A DNA stretch of 64,000 bases from JAXMCK01 sp046349395 (GTDB lineage Bacteria; Pseudomonadota; Alphaproteobacteria; Geminicoccales; Geminicoccaceae), in contig JAXMCK010000003.1 of the NCBI GenBank assembly GCA_046349395.1, positions 620,001 through 684,000 of the forward strand, given 5' to 3'. The notes below the pieces were generated by a model, which saw nothing but the letters and a program-made list of their open reading frames with translations, searched no databases and had not been told where the DNA came from. Each line of letters opens with the position of its first letter. The first letter of the stretch is position 1. This document shows, piece after piece, positions 16,565-24,382 of this stretch. Position numbers and translations under genes: made by a program.

Positions 16565-17566
16565 TCAGAGACCCATGCCGACGAGCTCGTCGATGGTGTC
16601 CTTGTTGATCGGCTGCAGCTTCTGCGCCTGGATGTTCCGGGTGGCCGCGTCCACCTTCACCGGCCCGAGGCCCGGGATCTCCATGCCGTCCGTCGGCGTC
16701 TCGCCCTTGGCGAGCTTGTCGCCGAGATAGACGATGACCTCACCCGCCAGCATCGGGTTCCAGATGAACCCTTCGCGGATCGCACCCGACTTGATGTACT
16801 TCGCACCCTGACCCGGCGAGAACGGACCGACCACCGCGACCGAGCTCTCCTTGCCGCGCTCCTCGACCGCACGCGCGGCGCCGATCGGGCCCTGGCTGCC
16901 GAAGGCCAGGATGCCCTTCAGGTTCGGGTTGGCGCGCATCTGGTCGAGGGCGGTCTTGTAGCTGTCGTCGAGGCTCTCTGCGACGCCGAACCGGTCCGTG
17001 ACCAGATTCATCTTCGGATACTTCTCCTTCTGGAGAGCAATCGCCGCGTCGGCCCACTTGTTGTGCAGCGGCACGGTCAGCGAGCCGACATAGACGATGT
17101 AGTCGCCTTCCTCGCCCATCGCCTTGGCGAGGGCTTCCATGTGCGTCTCGCCGAAGCCCTGGACGCTCGTCAGCTCGACGTTCCAGTCGTTGTTCTTCTG
17201 GTCGGGGCTCTCATGCGTGAGAACCTTGATGCCGGCTTCCTGGGCGCGCTTGAACACGGGCTCCAGCGCCACGGCGTCGTTCGGCACCACGGCGATGACG
17301 TCGACCTTGCGGGCGATCAGGTCCTCGACCGCGCGCACCTGCTGCGCCGCGTCGGCCTGGGTCGGGCCGATCATCGACGCGTTCACGCCGAGCTCCTTGC
17401 CCTCCTTCTGGATGCCGACCTCCATGGCGTTGAACCAGGGGATGCCGCCGATCTTCACGACGGTCACGATCTCCGGCGGATCGTCGGCGAAGGCGCCGCT
17501 GCTCAGGGTCAGTGCGAGCGGGGCGGCGGCGGCCATCCCCATCAGGACACGACGGGTCGAACGCAT
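16565..17566 (-). CDS. Periplasmic sugar-binding protein (RbsB/LsrB/RhaS type), operon 1
   Basis: This is the first gene of operon 1, a 333-residue solute-binding protein of the Peripla_BP_4 type. The N-terminus is a signal peptide (MRSTRRVLMGMAAAAPLAL to SGAFADD; the Arg pair might allow Tat export). The mature part has the class I hinge pattern with VTVVKIGGIPWFNAMEVG, DVIAVVPNDAVALEPVF and GILAFGSQGPIGAARAVEE. It is closer in feel to LsrB/RhaS than to RbsB, so a ketose, deoxysugar or similar ligand is plausible. A GGGAG ribosome site precedes the ATG, and a perfect hairpin follows the stop. Confidence 0.9.
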   Translation of the reverse strand: MRSTRRVLMGMAAAAPLALTLSSGAFADDPPEIVTVVKIGGIPWFNAMEVGIQKEGKELGVNASMIGPTQADAAQQVRAVEDLIARKVDVIAVVPNDAVALEPVFKRAQEAGIKVLTHESPDQKNNDWNVELTSVQGFGETHMEALAKAMGEEGDYIVYVGSLTVPLHNKWADAAIALQKEKYPKMNLVTDRFGVAESLDDSYKTALDQMRANPNLKGILAFGSQGPIGAARAVEERGKESSVAVVGPFSPGQGAKYIKSGAIREGFIWNPMLAGEVIVYLGDKLAKGETPTDGMEIPGLGPVKVDAATRNIQAQKLQPINKDTIDELVGMGL

Positions 17567-17883
17567 TCAGGGTCTCCCTGTTATGGCGGCAGGTACCTCG
17601 TCATCGGGTACCCTGCCGATGCGGAAAGCCCGTGGCGGTGCTTGCGGGCTCGGCATGGTGTGCGCGGATCCCGGCGTTCCTGCTCTCGGCAGGGCCTGTG
17701 TCCCATTCCCGGGCGTGGGGATCGCGGTCGGCAACGGTCTCGGCGCCAGTTCGTCGGTGACGGCGGAGCCCGCATGTAGCCGAACCAATCGCCATGCAAC
17801 AGGTACCGCGTCGAGGAATCTGGAACGGGATTCCGGTCCGCCTGTTGCCTGCTCGGAAACACCGCCCGGCACGGGAGAGCGAC
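17567..17883. other. Divergent intergenic region with an inverted repeat
   Basis: This 317-bp gap between divergent operon 1 and the royal-jelly-type gene must hold both promoters. A near-perfect inverted repeat lies at 17588-17617 (GGCAGGTACC and GGTACCCTGCC, one-base bulge, 9-nt centre), only 21 bp upstream of the binding-protein start. It would form in the 5' leader of operon 1 or serve as an operator. No regulator gene is adjacent to operon 1, and I see no other gene here. Confidence 0.5.
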
Positions 17884-19071
17884 ATGCCTGCGACAGCGAC
17901 GAGGCGGACCGGCGTCCTGGGTGCGGCTCTCGCTGCCGGTTCGCTCTGCTGGCTGTCGCCGGTCGTGGCGCAGGTCTCCACCGAGCGCATCGTCCTGACC
18001 GAGGTCGCCCGCTTCGACCATCAGGTGACCGGCGTCACGGTGAGCGAAGACGGCCGGATCTTCGTCAACTTTCCACGCTGGACCGAGGACAGCCCGATCT
18101 CCGTGGCCGAGGTCGTCGACGGGAAGGCCGTCCCGTATCCCGACGAGGCCTGGAACGCGTGGCGCAACGCCAAGAAGAACGAGATCTCGGCCGAAGATCA
18201 CTGGGTCTGCGTGCAGAGTGTGGTCGCCGACGGGCGCGGGAGCCTGTGGGTCCTCGACCCCGCGGCTCCGGCGACGGGGTTCCTGGTCCCGGGTGGCCCC
18301 AAGCTGGTCAGGATCGACCTAGCGACCGACAAGGTCGCCCAAGTGATCTCTTTCGACGGTACGACCGCGCCGCAGGGCAGCTATCTCAACGATGTCCGCT
18401 TCGCGCCGAACGGCCGCCACGCCTACATCACCGATTCGGGTGCTACCGGAGCGCTGATCGTCGTCGATCTGGAGACCGGCAAGGCGCGCCGGCTACTCTC
18501 CGGTCATCCCAGCACGCAGCCCGAGAAGGACGTGGTCGTCAGCCACGAGGGCAAGCCGGTCCGCCGCCCGGACGGGCGCGGTGCGGAGTTCGCCGCGGAC
18601 AGCATCGAACTGTCGAAGGACGGCTCGACCCTCTACTGGAAGCCGCTGACCGGCCGTACGCTGTTTTCGATCCCGACGCGGGTTCTGAACGACCCGAACG
18701 CCTCGGCGGATGCCGTGGCTGCTGCCGCCCAGAAGGCCGGCGACGTGGGTGTCACCGACGGCCTCTGGCTCGACGAGAGCGGCAGGCTCTATCTCTCGGC
18801 CCTCGAAGAGGATGCGATCAAGGTCCGCGAGGGCGAGGCGATCGTGACGCTCGTCCAGGACGACAGGCTCCGCTGGCCCGACACCTTCAGCCAAGGCCCC
18901 GACGGTGCCATTTACGTGACCGCTTCCCGGATCATGGACATGGCCTGGTACAAGCCTGACAGCCCGGCTGCCCTGCCGACCAGGCTCTATAAGTTCACTC
19001 CCGGCGCGGAGCTGGCTCCGGCCGTTCCAGTCGAGTCGCCGAAAGACTCCGTGCGCAGCGAGAACGAATAG
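17884..19071 (+). CDS. Exported major-royal-jelly (yellow)-family beta-propeller
   Basis: This 395-residue protein starts at the ATG with a GGGAGA ribosome site 6 nt upstream. The signal peptide (ATRRTGVLGAALAAGS, cleavage near VVAQ) sends it to the periplasm. The mature part matches the MRJP/yellow six-blade propeller: GVTVSEDGRIFVNFPRW at the start, YLNDVRFAPNGRHAYITDSG in the middle, ADSIELSKDGSTLYWKPLTG, and WPDTFSQGPDGAIYVTAS late. Bacterial members are often near sugar lactonases and may bind or hydrolyse small molecules, but no activity is assured. It lies between the two sugar operons and converges on the SMP-30 gene with 6 bp between ends. Confidence 0.82.
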   Translation: MPATATRRTGVLGAALAAGSLCWLSPVVAQVSTERIVLTEVARFDHQVTGVTVSEDGRIFVNFPRWTEDSPISVAEVVDGKAVPYPDEAWNAWRNAKKNEISAEDHWVCVQSVVADGRGSLWVLDPAAPATGFLVPGGPKLVRIDLATDKVAQVISFDGTTAPQGSYLNDVRFAPNGRHAYITDSGATGALIVVDLETGKARRLLSGHPSTQPEKDVVVSHEGKPVRRPDGRGAEFAADSIELSKDGSTLYWKPLTGRTLFSIPTRVLNDPNASADAVAAAAQKAGDVGVTDGLWLDESGRLYLSALEEDAIKVREGEAIVTLVQDDRLRWPDTFSQGPDGAIYVTASRIMDMAWYKPDSPAALPTRLYKFTPGAELAPAVPVESPKDSVRSENE

Positions 19072-19077
19072 CCCCGC

Positions 19078-19950
19078 TCAGCCGGCGAACCGGGGTTCCG
19101 GCACGCCGCGCACGCCGAGATCGTGGATGGCGAACAGCGCCCCGCGCGGTTGTGGGTCGTCGGGGAAGCGGGGCAGCGGCGGCTTCGCCATCGTGGTGAC
19201 GTAGAGGATGTCGAGGTTCGGCCCGCCGAAATTGACGCTCGTCACCTTCTTCACCGGCATGTCGATGATGCGGTCCACCGTACCGTCCGGCCGGTACCGG
19301 GCGAGCTTGCCGACATAGACGAGCGCACTCCACACGCCGCCCTCGGCATCGACGGTGGCGCCGTCGAAGGCTCCGCCCTCGTACTCCATCTTGGCGAAGC
19401 AGCGCTTGTTGCTGATGCTGCCGGTCGAGAGGTCGTAGTCGTAGGCCGAGATCTGCCCGGACCAACTGTCCGTGAAGTAGAAGGTGTCGTTGCTGGCGTT
19501 CCAGCAGGGTCCGTTGCTGACGATGATGTCGCCTTCGAGTCGGGTCACCTTCAGGTCGGGGTCGAGACGGTAGAGGCTGCCGTTGGGACCGGCCTCCTGC
19601 GTGTCCATCGAGCCGGCGATGAAGCGGCCCTTCTTGTCGACCTTGCCGTCGTTGATCCGGTTGTGCGGCTTGTCGGGCTCCGGGTCGTGGATCAGCGTGA
19701 CCTCGCCCGTCTCGAAGTCGAGGAAATGGAAGCCGCGGGCGAGGGAGACGACGGCCCCGCCCTTCTGGCGCAGGCACATGGAGCCGATCTTCATCGGCAC
19801 GCCCCAGGAGCGCACCTCGCGCCCATCGGCCGTGCAGCGGAAGACCCGGCCGTCGAAACTGTCGATCCAGTAGAGCCGCTGCTCGTCGACGTCCCACAAG
19901 GGCCCCTCGCCGAGGGTCGTCTTCACGTCGACCAGAACCTCGATCCGCAT
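19078..19950 (-). CDS. SMP-30/gluconolactonase-family lactonase (copy A)
   Basis: This 290-residue six-blade propeller belongs to the SMP-30/regucalcin family, which hydrolyses aldonolactones with a bound divalent metal. Metal and substrate markers are present: the Glu in GEGPLWD near the N-terminus, NRINDGKVDKKGRF, VSNGPCWN, and FDGATVDAEGGVWSA with the active-site Asp. It ends with the family-typical GVRGVPEPRF. There is no signal peptide. It is the last gene of operon 2, 17 bp after a closely related copy, which suggests duplication. The two may act on different lactones, or on pyranose versus furanose forms. Confidence 0.9.
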   Translation of the reverse strand: MRIEVLVDVKTTLGEGPLWDVDEQRLYWIDSFDGRVFRCTADGREVRSWGVPMKIGSMCLRQKGGAVVSLARGFHFLDFETGEVTLIHDPEPDKPHNRINDGKVDKKGRFIAGSMDTQEAGPNGSLYRLDPDLKVTRLEGDIIVSNGPCWNASNDTFYFTDSWSGQISAYDYDLSTGSISNKRCFAKMEYEGGAFDGATVDAEGGVWSALVYVGKLARYRPDGTVDRIIDMPVKKVTSVNFGGPNLDILYVTTMAKPPLPRFPDDPQPRGALFAIHDLGVRGVPEPRFAG

Positions 19951-19967
19951 TCGTCCTCTCCCCCTGA

Positions 19968-20846
19968 TCAACCCTTGAAGCGCGGCTCCGGCACGCCCCG
20001 CACGCCGAGACCGTGCACCGCGAAGAGCCCGCCAGCTTCCTTCTCCTGGCGCGGCTGGCAGTTGAACGGCCGCGCCATCGACGTGACGTAGAGAATGTCG
20101 AGCTCGGCGCCGCCGAAGCTCAGGCTGGTGATGCTGTCGACCGGCATGCCGACCAGGCGGTCCACCGTGCCGTCCGGGGCGAAGCGGACGAGCCGGCCGC
20201 CATAGACCTCGGCGCTCCAGACGAAGCCCTCGGCATCGACGGTCGCACCGTCCGGATAGCCGCGCAATCCGGCCTGCTCGAAGCTTGTGAAGACCTTTCG
20301 ACTGACCACCGCACCCGTCGCCGTATCGTAACCGTAGGCGAAGATGCAGCGCGTCCAGCTGTCGGCGAAATAGAGCGTGGCACCGTCCAGGCTGAAACAG
20401 GGTCCATTGCTGACGATGATGCCCTCGTCGAGCTTGGTCACGGCGAGGTCGGGATCGAGGCGGTAGAGACCGCCCAGCGGATCCTTTTCCTCGTAGTCCA
20501 TGTAGCCGGCGATGAAGCGACCCTGCCGGTCGACCTTGCCATCGTTCAGGCGCGTGCGCAGGATGCGGGCCTCGGGATCCGAGATCGCCGTGCAGGCACC
20601 CGTCGCGAAGTCGAAGAGGTGGAAGCCGTTGCGTAAGGAGACGACAGCACCGCCCTGCTCGCGCAGGCACATCGAGCCGATGTGCTCGGGCACACACCAG
20701 CGCTCCAGGCCCTGGCCCCGCGCGTCGCAGCGCTGAATCAGCCGACCGTGGCTGTCGATCCAGTAGAGCCGCTGTTCCTGGACGTCCCACAGGGGACCCT
20801 CACCCAGCTCGTTCCGGGCATCCACGAGCAACTCGATGCGTAGCAT
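19968..20846 (-). CDS. SMP-30/gluconolactonase-family lactonase (copy B)
   Basis: This tandem paralogue of the preceding lactonase has 292 residues, with the same start (LLVDARNELGEGPLWD), the same core (LNDGKVDRQGRF, VSNGPCFS, YPDGATVDAEGFVWSA) and the same C-terminal GVRGVPEPRF. By eye the two are roughly half identical over their whole length. Differences cluster in the blade before NDGK and in the region after TSMARPFN, where this copy has an insertion of charged residues. The neighbouring thioesterase and BKACE genes place lactone opening in a sugar-acid pathway. Confidence 0.9.
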   Translation of the reverse strand: MLRIELLVDARNELGEGPLWDVQEQRLYWIDSHGRLIQRCDARGQGLERWCVPEHIGSMCLREQGGAVVSLRNGFHLFDFATGACTAISDPEARILRTRLNDGKVDRQGRFIAGYMDYEEKDPLGGLYRLDPDLAVTKLDEGIIVSNGPCFSLDGATLYFADSWTRCIFAYGYDTATGAVVSRKVFTSFEQAGLRGYPDGATVDAEGFVWSAEVYGGRLVRFAPDGTVDRLVGMPVDSITSLSFGGAELDILYVTSMARPFNCQPRQEKEAGGLFAVHGLGVRGVPEPRFKG

Positions 20847-20860
20847 GCGACCCTCTCCGT

Positions 20861-21265
20861 TCAGCCGCCGCGTGCGGCGTCACCCGCCAGCAGACGCGCC
20901 TCGTCGACGATGGCGCGGGCGTGCCGCCCTTTGCCGATGCTCCCGCCGGGATCGCACGCCTCGACCTCGAACAGATGCAGCTTGCCCTCCGGCCCGAGAT
21001 AGCGCGCACGGGTGATGACGCGAGCGCCGACCGGCGTCGGCGCGGTGTGCTCCACCTCTAGCCGAACGCCGACCGAGAGCTGGCCCGGACGGAGCATCGG
21101 GCGCAGCAGCTTGGCGGCCGCGCGCTCCATCTCGCCCACCATGGTGCGGGTCGCCAGCACCTCGGGATAGGTCTCGCCCGGGTCGACGCCGAGGCGTGCC
21201 GCCGTATCGGCAGGGCCGACGACCAGCTCGACTTCGGCTTCCGTACCAGCCGCGGGTGCCGTCAT
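20861..21265 (-). CDS. Hotdog-fold acyl-CoA thioesterase, FlK-like
   Basis: This 134-residue single-hotdog protein resembles fluoroacetyl-CoA thioesterase FlK. It has the conserved Thr and Glu in ATRTMVGEMERAAAKLLRP and the catalytic-type His in VEHTAPTPVG. The start is the ATG one base downstream of the BKACE stop. In the operon it directly follows the BKACE gene, so its likely substrate is the acyl-CoA product released by that enzyme. The same pairing of BKACE with a thioesterase occurs in carnitine degradation (CdhC/CdhB) and in deoxyribonate degradation. That it hydrolyses a hydroxyacyl-CoA here is inference. Confidence 0.75.
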   Translation of the reverse strand: MTAPAAGTEAEVELVVGPADTAARLGVDPGETYPEVLATRTMVGEMERAAAKLLRPMLRPGQLSVGVRLEVEHTAPTPVGARVITRARYLGPEGKLHLFEVEACDPGGSIGKGRHARAIVDEARLLAGDAARGG

Positions 21266-21266
21266 C

Positions 21267-22199
21267 TCAGAACGCCACCCGGTCGCCGCCCTTGAGCTCC
21301 AGGATCTCGCGCGCCTCGGCGGGCGTGGCGACTTCGAGTCCCAGGCCCTGCAGGATCTGCCGGGCGCGGGTGACCTGCGCGGCGTTGCTTTCGGCGAGCT
21401 TGCCCGGACCGTCCCACAGGCTGTCCTCGAGCCCGACGCGCACATTGCCTCCCATGGCCGCCGCCATCGCTGCGACCGGCATCTGGTTGCGTCCGGCACC
21501 CAGCACCGACCAGCGATAGCTCGTGCCGAACAGCCGGTCGGCCGTTCGCTTCATGTGCGCCACGTCCTCGGGATGCGGACCGATGCCGCCCAGGATGCCG
21601 AACACCGTCTGCACGAACAGCGGCGGCTTCACGAGCCCGCGGTCGAGAAAGTGCGAAAGGTTGTAGAGATGGCTCGTGTCGTAGCACTCGAACTCGAACC
21701 GCGTGTTGTTCTCGGCACAGGTGCGCAGGATGTACTCGATGTCCTGGTAGGTGTTCTTGAAGACGAGATTGCGACTGTTCTCCAGCGCCTGCCGCTCCCA
21801 GTCGTGCTTGAACTCCTTGAAGCGGTTCAGCATGGGAAAGAGGCCGAAATTCATCGACCCCATGTTGAGCGAGGCGACCTCCGGCTTGAACGTCGCCGCC
21901 GGCCGGACGCGCTCCTCGATCGTCATGTAGGGAGCACCGCCAGTCGTCAGGTTGATCACGCAGTCGCTGCGTTGCTTGATCACCTGCAGGAAGGGGGCGA
22001 ACGCCTCGGGCGTCTGGTCGGGCCGGCCCGTGACGGGATCGCGGGCGTGCAGATGGACGATCGCCGCACCGGCTTCGGCAGCACCGATGGCGGCATCCGC
22101 GATCTCCTCGGGTGTCACCGGCAAATGAGGCGACATCGAGGGCGTATGGATGGCCCCGGTGACGGCGCAGGTGATGATGACCTTGCGGGCTTGCGTCAT
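21267..22199 (-). CDS. Beta-keto acid cleavage enzyme (BKACE/DUF849)
   Basis: This 310-residue TIM-barrel enzyme belongs to the BKACE family, which condenses a beta-keto acid with acetyl-CoA and splits it into acetoacetate and a new acyl-CoA. Family blocks are complete: CAVTGAIHTPSMSPHLPVTP, the zinc-binding HLHARDP (His49, His51), NLTTGG, LNMGSMNFG, EFECYD, VLGAGRNQMP and VRVGLEDSLW. The specificity pocket cannot be read reliably by eye. The surrounding sugar importer, lactonases, SDR and gulonate-dehydrogenase-like enzyme point to a polyhydroxy beta-keto acid and not to the lysine-derived substrate of Kce or to dehydrocarnitine. Confidence 0.9.
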   Translation of the reverse strand: MTQARKVIITCAVTGAIHTPSMSPHLPVTPEEIADAAIGAAEAGAAIVHLHARDPVTGRPDQTPEAFAPFLQVIKQRSDCVINLTTGGAPYMTIEERVRPAATFKPEVASLNMGSMNFGLFPMLNRFKEFKHDWERQALENSRNLVFKNTYQDIEYILRTCAENNTRFEFECYDTSHLYNLSHFLDRGLVKPPLFVQTVFGILGGIGPHPEDVAHMKRTADRLFGTSYRWSVLGAGRNQMPVAAMAAAMGGNVRVGLEDSLWDGPGKLAESNAAQVTRARQILQGLGLEVATPAEAREILELKGGDRVAF

Positions 22200-22218
22200 G
22201 GCTCGACCCTCGAACTAA

Positions 22219-22632
22219 CTAGACTGGCTCTTCCGGGAACTGCGTGGCCGCCTCGGGGATCACGACACCCGGCAGCCGGCGCGACGTCCAGATGTGGATC
22301 GCGTCGGACAGGTCCGGCGGCACGTCGAGGGACCCGCCCTTCACGCTCAGCACGTCCCAGCCCGGCCCTTCGTGCCAGAGCCGTGACCCGCAGACCGAAC
22401 AGAAGTGGCAGTGCAGGATGCGCCCGCTGTCGGTGCGGCGCGACCAGCATCCCACCTCGCCCCAGTCCAGATGGAAGTGCGCCTTCGCGACCGAGACCGA
22501 GATGCCGAAAGCCGAGGCCGACTGCCGCTGGCACTCGCGGCAGTGGCACACGTAAATCGCCTCGGGCTGTGCGGTGACCCTGTAGGCGGCGGCCCCGCAC
22601 TGGCAGTGGCCGGTGAGTGGCAACGCGGGCAT
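22219..22632 (-). CDS. GFA/CENP-V family zinc protein (copy 2)
   Basis: This 137-residue Mss4-like protein has the full GFA cysteine pattern: HCQCGAAAY, CHCRECQRQSASAFG and CSVCGSRLWHEG. It lies between the BKACE gene (19 bp away) and the 3-hydroxyacyl-CoA-dehydrogenase-like gene (5 bp away), firmly inside operon 2. Compared with copy 1 it has a Trp/Pro-rich C-terminal half and is clearly diverged. Its role is unknown; an association with aldehyde by-products or with a glutathione adduct is possible but unproven. Confidence 0.85.
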   Translation of the reverse strand: MPALPLTGHCQCGAAAYRVTAQPEAIYVCHCRECQRQSASAFGISVSVAKAHFHLDWGEVGCWSRRTDSGRILHCHFCSVCGSRLWHEGPGWDVLSVKGGSLDVPPDLSDAIHIWTSRRLPGVVIPEAATQFPEEPV

Positions 22633-22637
22633 CGGGC

Positions 22638-23588
22638 TCAGCTCCCGATCTCGCCGGCGGCGGAACGCTTGTGGCGCAGCAGCGCCATGAGCCGGCGGTC
22701 CCGCCAGCGATGCCGCTCGTGCAGGCCATCGGCCGGCAGCCGCCCGCGACGCTGCCGCTCCACCGTTTCCAGCACCGGGCCCGCCCAGTCGACCCGCCGC
22801 TGCATGGACGGAAACAGGCGCTCGTAGATCTGCTGGTAGCGCACGACATAGTCGCGCACGCCGCCCGGAGCATTGAGGTCAATGGTCTCGAACGGGCCCA
22901 TGAACGACCAGCGCAGCGCCAGACCATCCTTCAGGCCCGTGTCGATGTCCTCGACGCTGCAGTAGCCGTCGGCGACGAGGCGGAAGGCCTCTTCCAGGAG
23001 CGCACCCTGCATCCGGTTCATGACGAAGCCTTCCAACTCGCGCTTCATCACGATCGGTGCCTGCCCAATGCTCCGGATGATGGCCTCGGCCTTCTCCATC
23101 GTGGCCGCCGACGTCCAAGGGGCAGGGACCAACTCGACCGCCGGGATGAGGTAGGGCGGGTTGATCGGGTGGCAGGTCAGGCACCGCGCGCGGCCGGCGA
23201 GGTCCTCGGTGAACCGGGACGGCACGATGGCCGAGGTCGAGCTGGCGAGGATGGTGTCCGGGTCGGCCACCGGGTCGAGATCCCGCCACAGCGCCTGCTT
23301 GATGGCGACGTCTTCGGGCGCACTCTCCTGCATCCAGCGGGCACCGGCCAGAGCCTCGCGGGCGGTCGGAACGGCACTCATCCGCTGCCGGACGGCATGG
23401 GCCGAAGCGCCCTGCAGCATGTCCTGGGCTTCGAGGTCGGACAGCAGGCCTTCGATGGTCCGCAGCGCCGCTTCAGCGGCACCCTTGGCAGGATCCCAGA
23501 TCCGGACGGTCCAGCCCGCCCGGCCGAAAGCGATGGCCCACGCCCGACCGACGAGGCCGGACCCTACGATGGCGACGGAATCCGTCAT
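22638..23588 (-). CDS. L-gulonate 3-dehydrogenase/lambda-crystallin-like NAD dehydrogenase
   Basis: This 316-residue dehydrogenase of the 3-hydroxyacyl-CoA superfamily has an N-terminal Rossmann fold (AIVGSGLVGRAWA) and a C-terminal helical domain. The block HPINPPYLIPAVELVPAP, then GQAPIVMKRELEGFVMNRMQ, closely resembles lambda-crystallin CRYL1, which oxidises L-gulonate to 3-dehydro-L-gulonate. The His-Glu pair (CHPINPP and AVELVP) is in place. The start at MTDSV abuts the SDR stop with 1 bp between. Beside BKACE it would supply the beta-keto acid. Carnitine dehydrogenase belongs to the same superfamily and is the main alternative. Confidence 0.82.
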   Translation of the reverse strand: MTDSVAIVGSGLVGRAWAIAFGRAGWTVRIWDPAKGAAEAALRTIEGLLSDLEAQDMLQGASAHAVRQRMSAVPTAREALAGARWMQESAPEDVAIKQALWRDLDPVADPDTILASSTSAIVPSRFTEDLAGRARCLTCHPINPPYLIPAVELVPAPWTSAATMEKAEAIIRSIGQAPIVMKRELEGFVMNRMQGALLEEAFRLVADGYCSVEDIDTGLKDGLALRWSFMGPFETIDLNAPGGVRDYVVRYQQIYERLFPSMQRRVDWAGPVLETVERQRRGRLPADGLHERHRWRDRRLMALLRHKRSAAGEIGS

Positions 23589-23589
23589 G

Positions 23590-24366
23590 TCAGAGCGTCT
23601 CCACATTGCCGCAGACGCCCAGCGACTGCCCGGACACGCCGCGACCGAGGGGCGAGACGAGGAAGAGTATCATGGATGCGACCTCCTGGGCGGTCACCAT
23701 CCGGCGCAACGACACCTTTTCCAGGTATTGCCGCTCCATCTCCGGGTAAGTCACGCCCATCTGCTCGGCCCGGGCCCCGATCACACGCTCGATGCGAGGC
23801 CCGGCGACTATGCCGGGCAGGATCGCGTTCACCGTGATGCCGAAAGGTCCCAGCTCCTTGGCGAGGCTCTCGGTCAGGCCGATCACGCCCCACTTGGCGG
23901 CGGCATAAGGTGTCCTGAACGCGTAGCCGAAGCGGCCGGCGGCCGAGGACATGTTGACCATGACGCCACCGCCAGCTGCCTTCAGCAGCGGCACGGCCCG
24001 ACGGGCGCAGAAGAACTGGCCCGTGAGATCGACCTCGATGCAGCGGCGCCAGTCGGCCGCCGTGATCTCCTCGATCGGTGCCGTCGGCCCGGCTATGCCG
24101 GCATTGTTGACCAGCACGTCGAGCCCGCCCAATCCGGCACTCACGTCCTCGAAGAGCCGGTCCACCGCCGGCTCGTCGGACACGTCCGCCAGCGTCGTGC
24201 CGACGGTCGGCACGTCCCGACGAAGTGCATCCAGCGCCGTCTGGTCCACGTCGCAGACATGGACGCGCGCACCGGCCTCGACCATGGCATCCACGACGGC
24301 GCGGCCGATGCCCGAAGCACCCGCGGTGACCAGCACGCGCTGACCGTCCGCCCTCAGCTCCGCCAT
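23590..24366 (-). CDS. Short-chain dehydrogenase/reductase
   Basis: This is a classical SDR of 258 residues: TAGASGIG cofactor loop (the usual TGxxxGIG has Ala in place of the first Gly), VNNAG, catalytic Ser141 in VNMSSAAG, and Tyr154-Lys158 (YAAAK). Asp39 after the second strand (CDVD) indicates NAD preference. The C-terminus ends SLGVCGNVETL in place of the usual VDGG, a slight departure. In operon 2 it probably oxidises a sugar to its lactone, or an aldonate at a secondary hydroxyl. It lies 16 bp downstream of the permease gene. Confidence 0.88.
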   Translation of the reverse strand: MAELRADGQRVLVTAGASGIGRAVVDAMVEAGARVHVCDVDQTALDALRRDVPTVGTTLADVSDEPAVDRLFEDVSAGLGGLDVLVNNAGIAGPTAPIEEITAADWRRCIEVDLTGQFFCARRAVPLLKAAGGGVMVNMSSAAGRFGYAFRTPYAAAKWGVIGLTESLAKELGPFGITVNAILPGIVAGPRIERVIGARAEQMGVTYPEMERQYLEKVSLRRMVTAQEVASMILFLVSPLGRGVSGQSLGVCGNVETL

Positions 24367-24382
24367 GACGGCGTCTCCCTGT

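Noticed and set aside
20861..23588. Reading the BKACE, dehydrogenase and thioesterase trio as a plain carnitine operon
   Set aside because: The dehydrogenase looks closer to lambda-crystallin/L-gulonate dehydrogenase, and the operon has a sugar-type importer and two lactonases with no betaine or choline-type transporter. It is kept as an alternative only.
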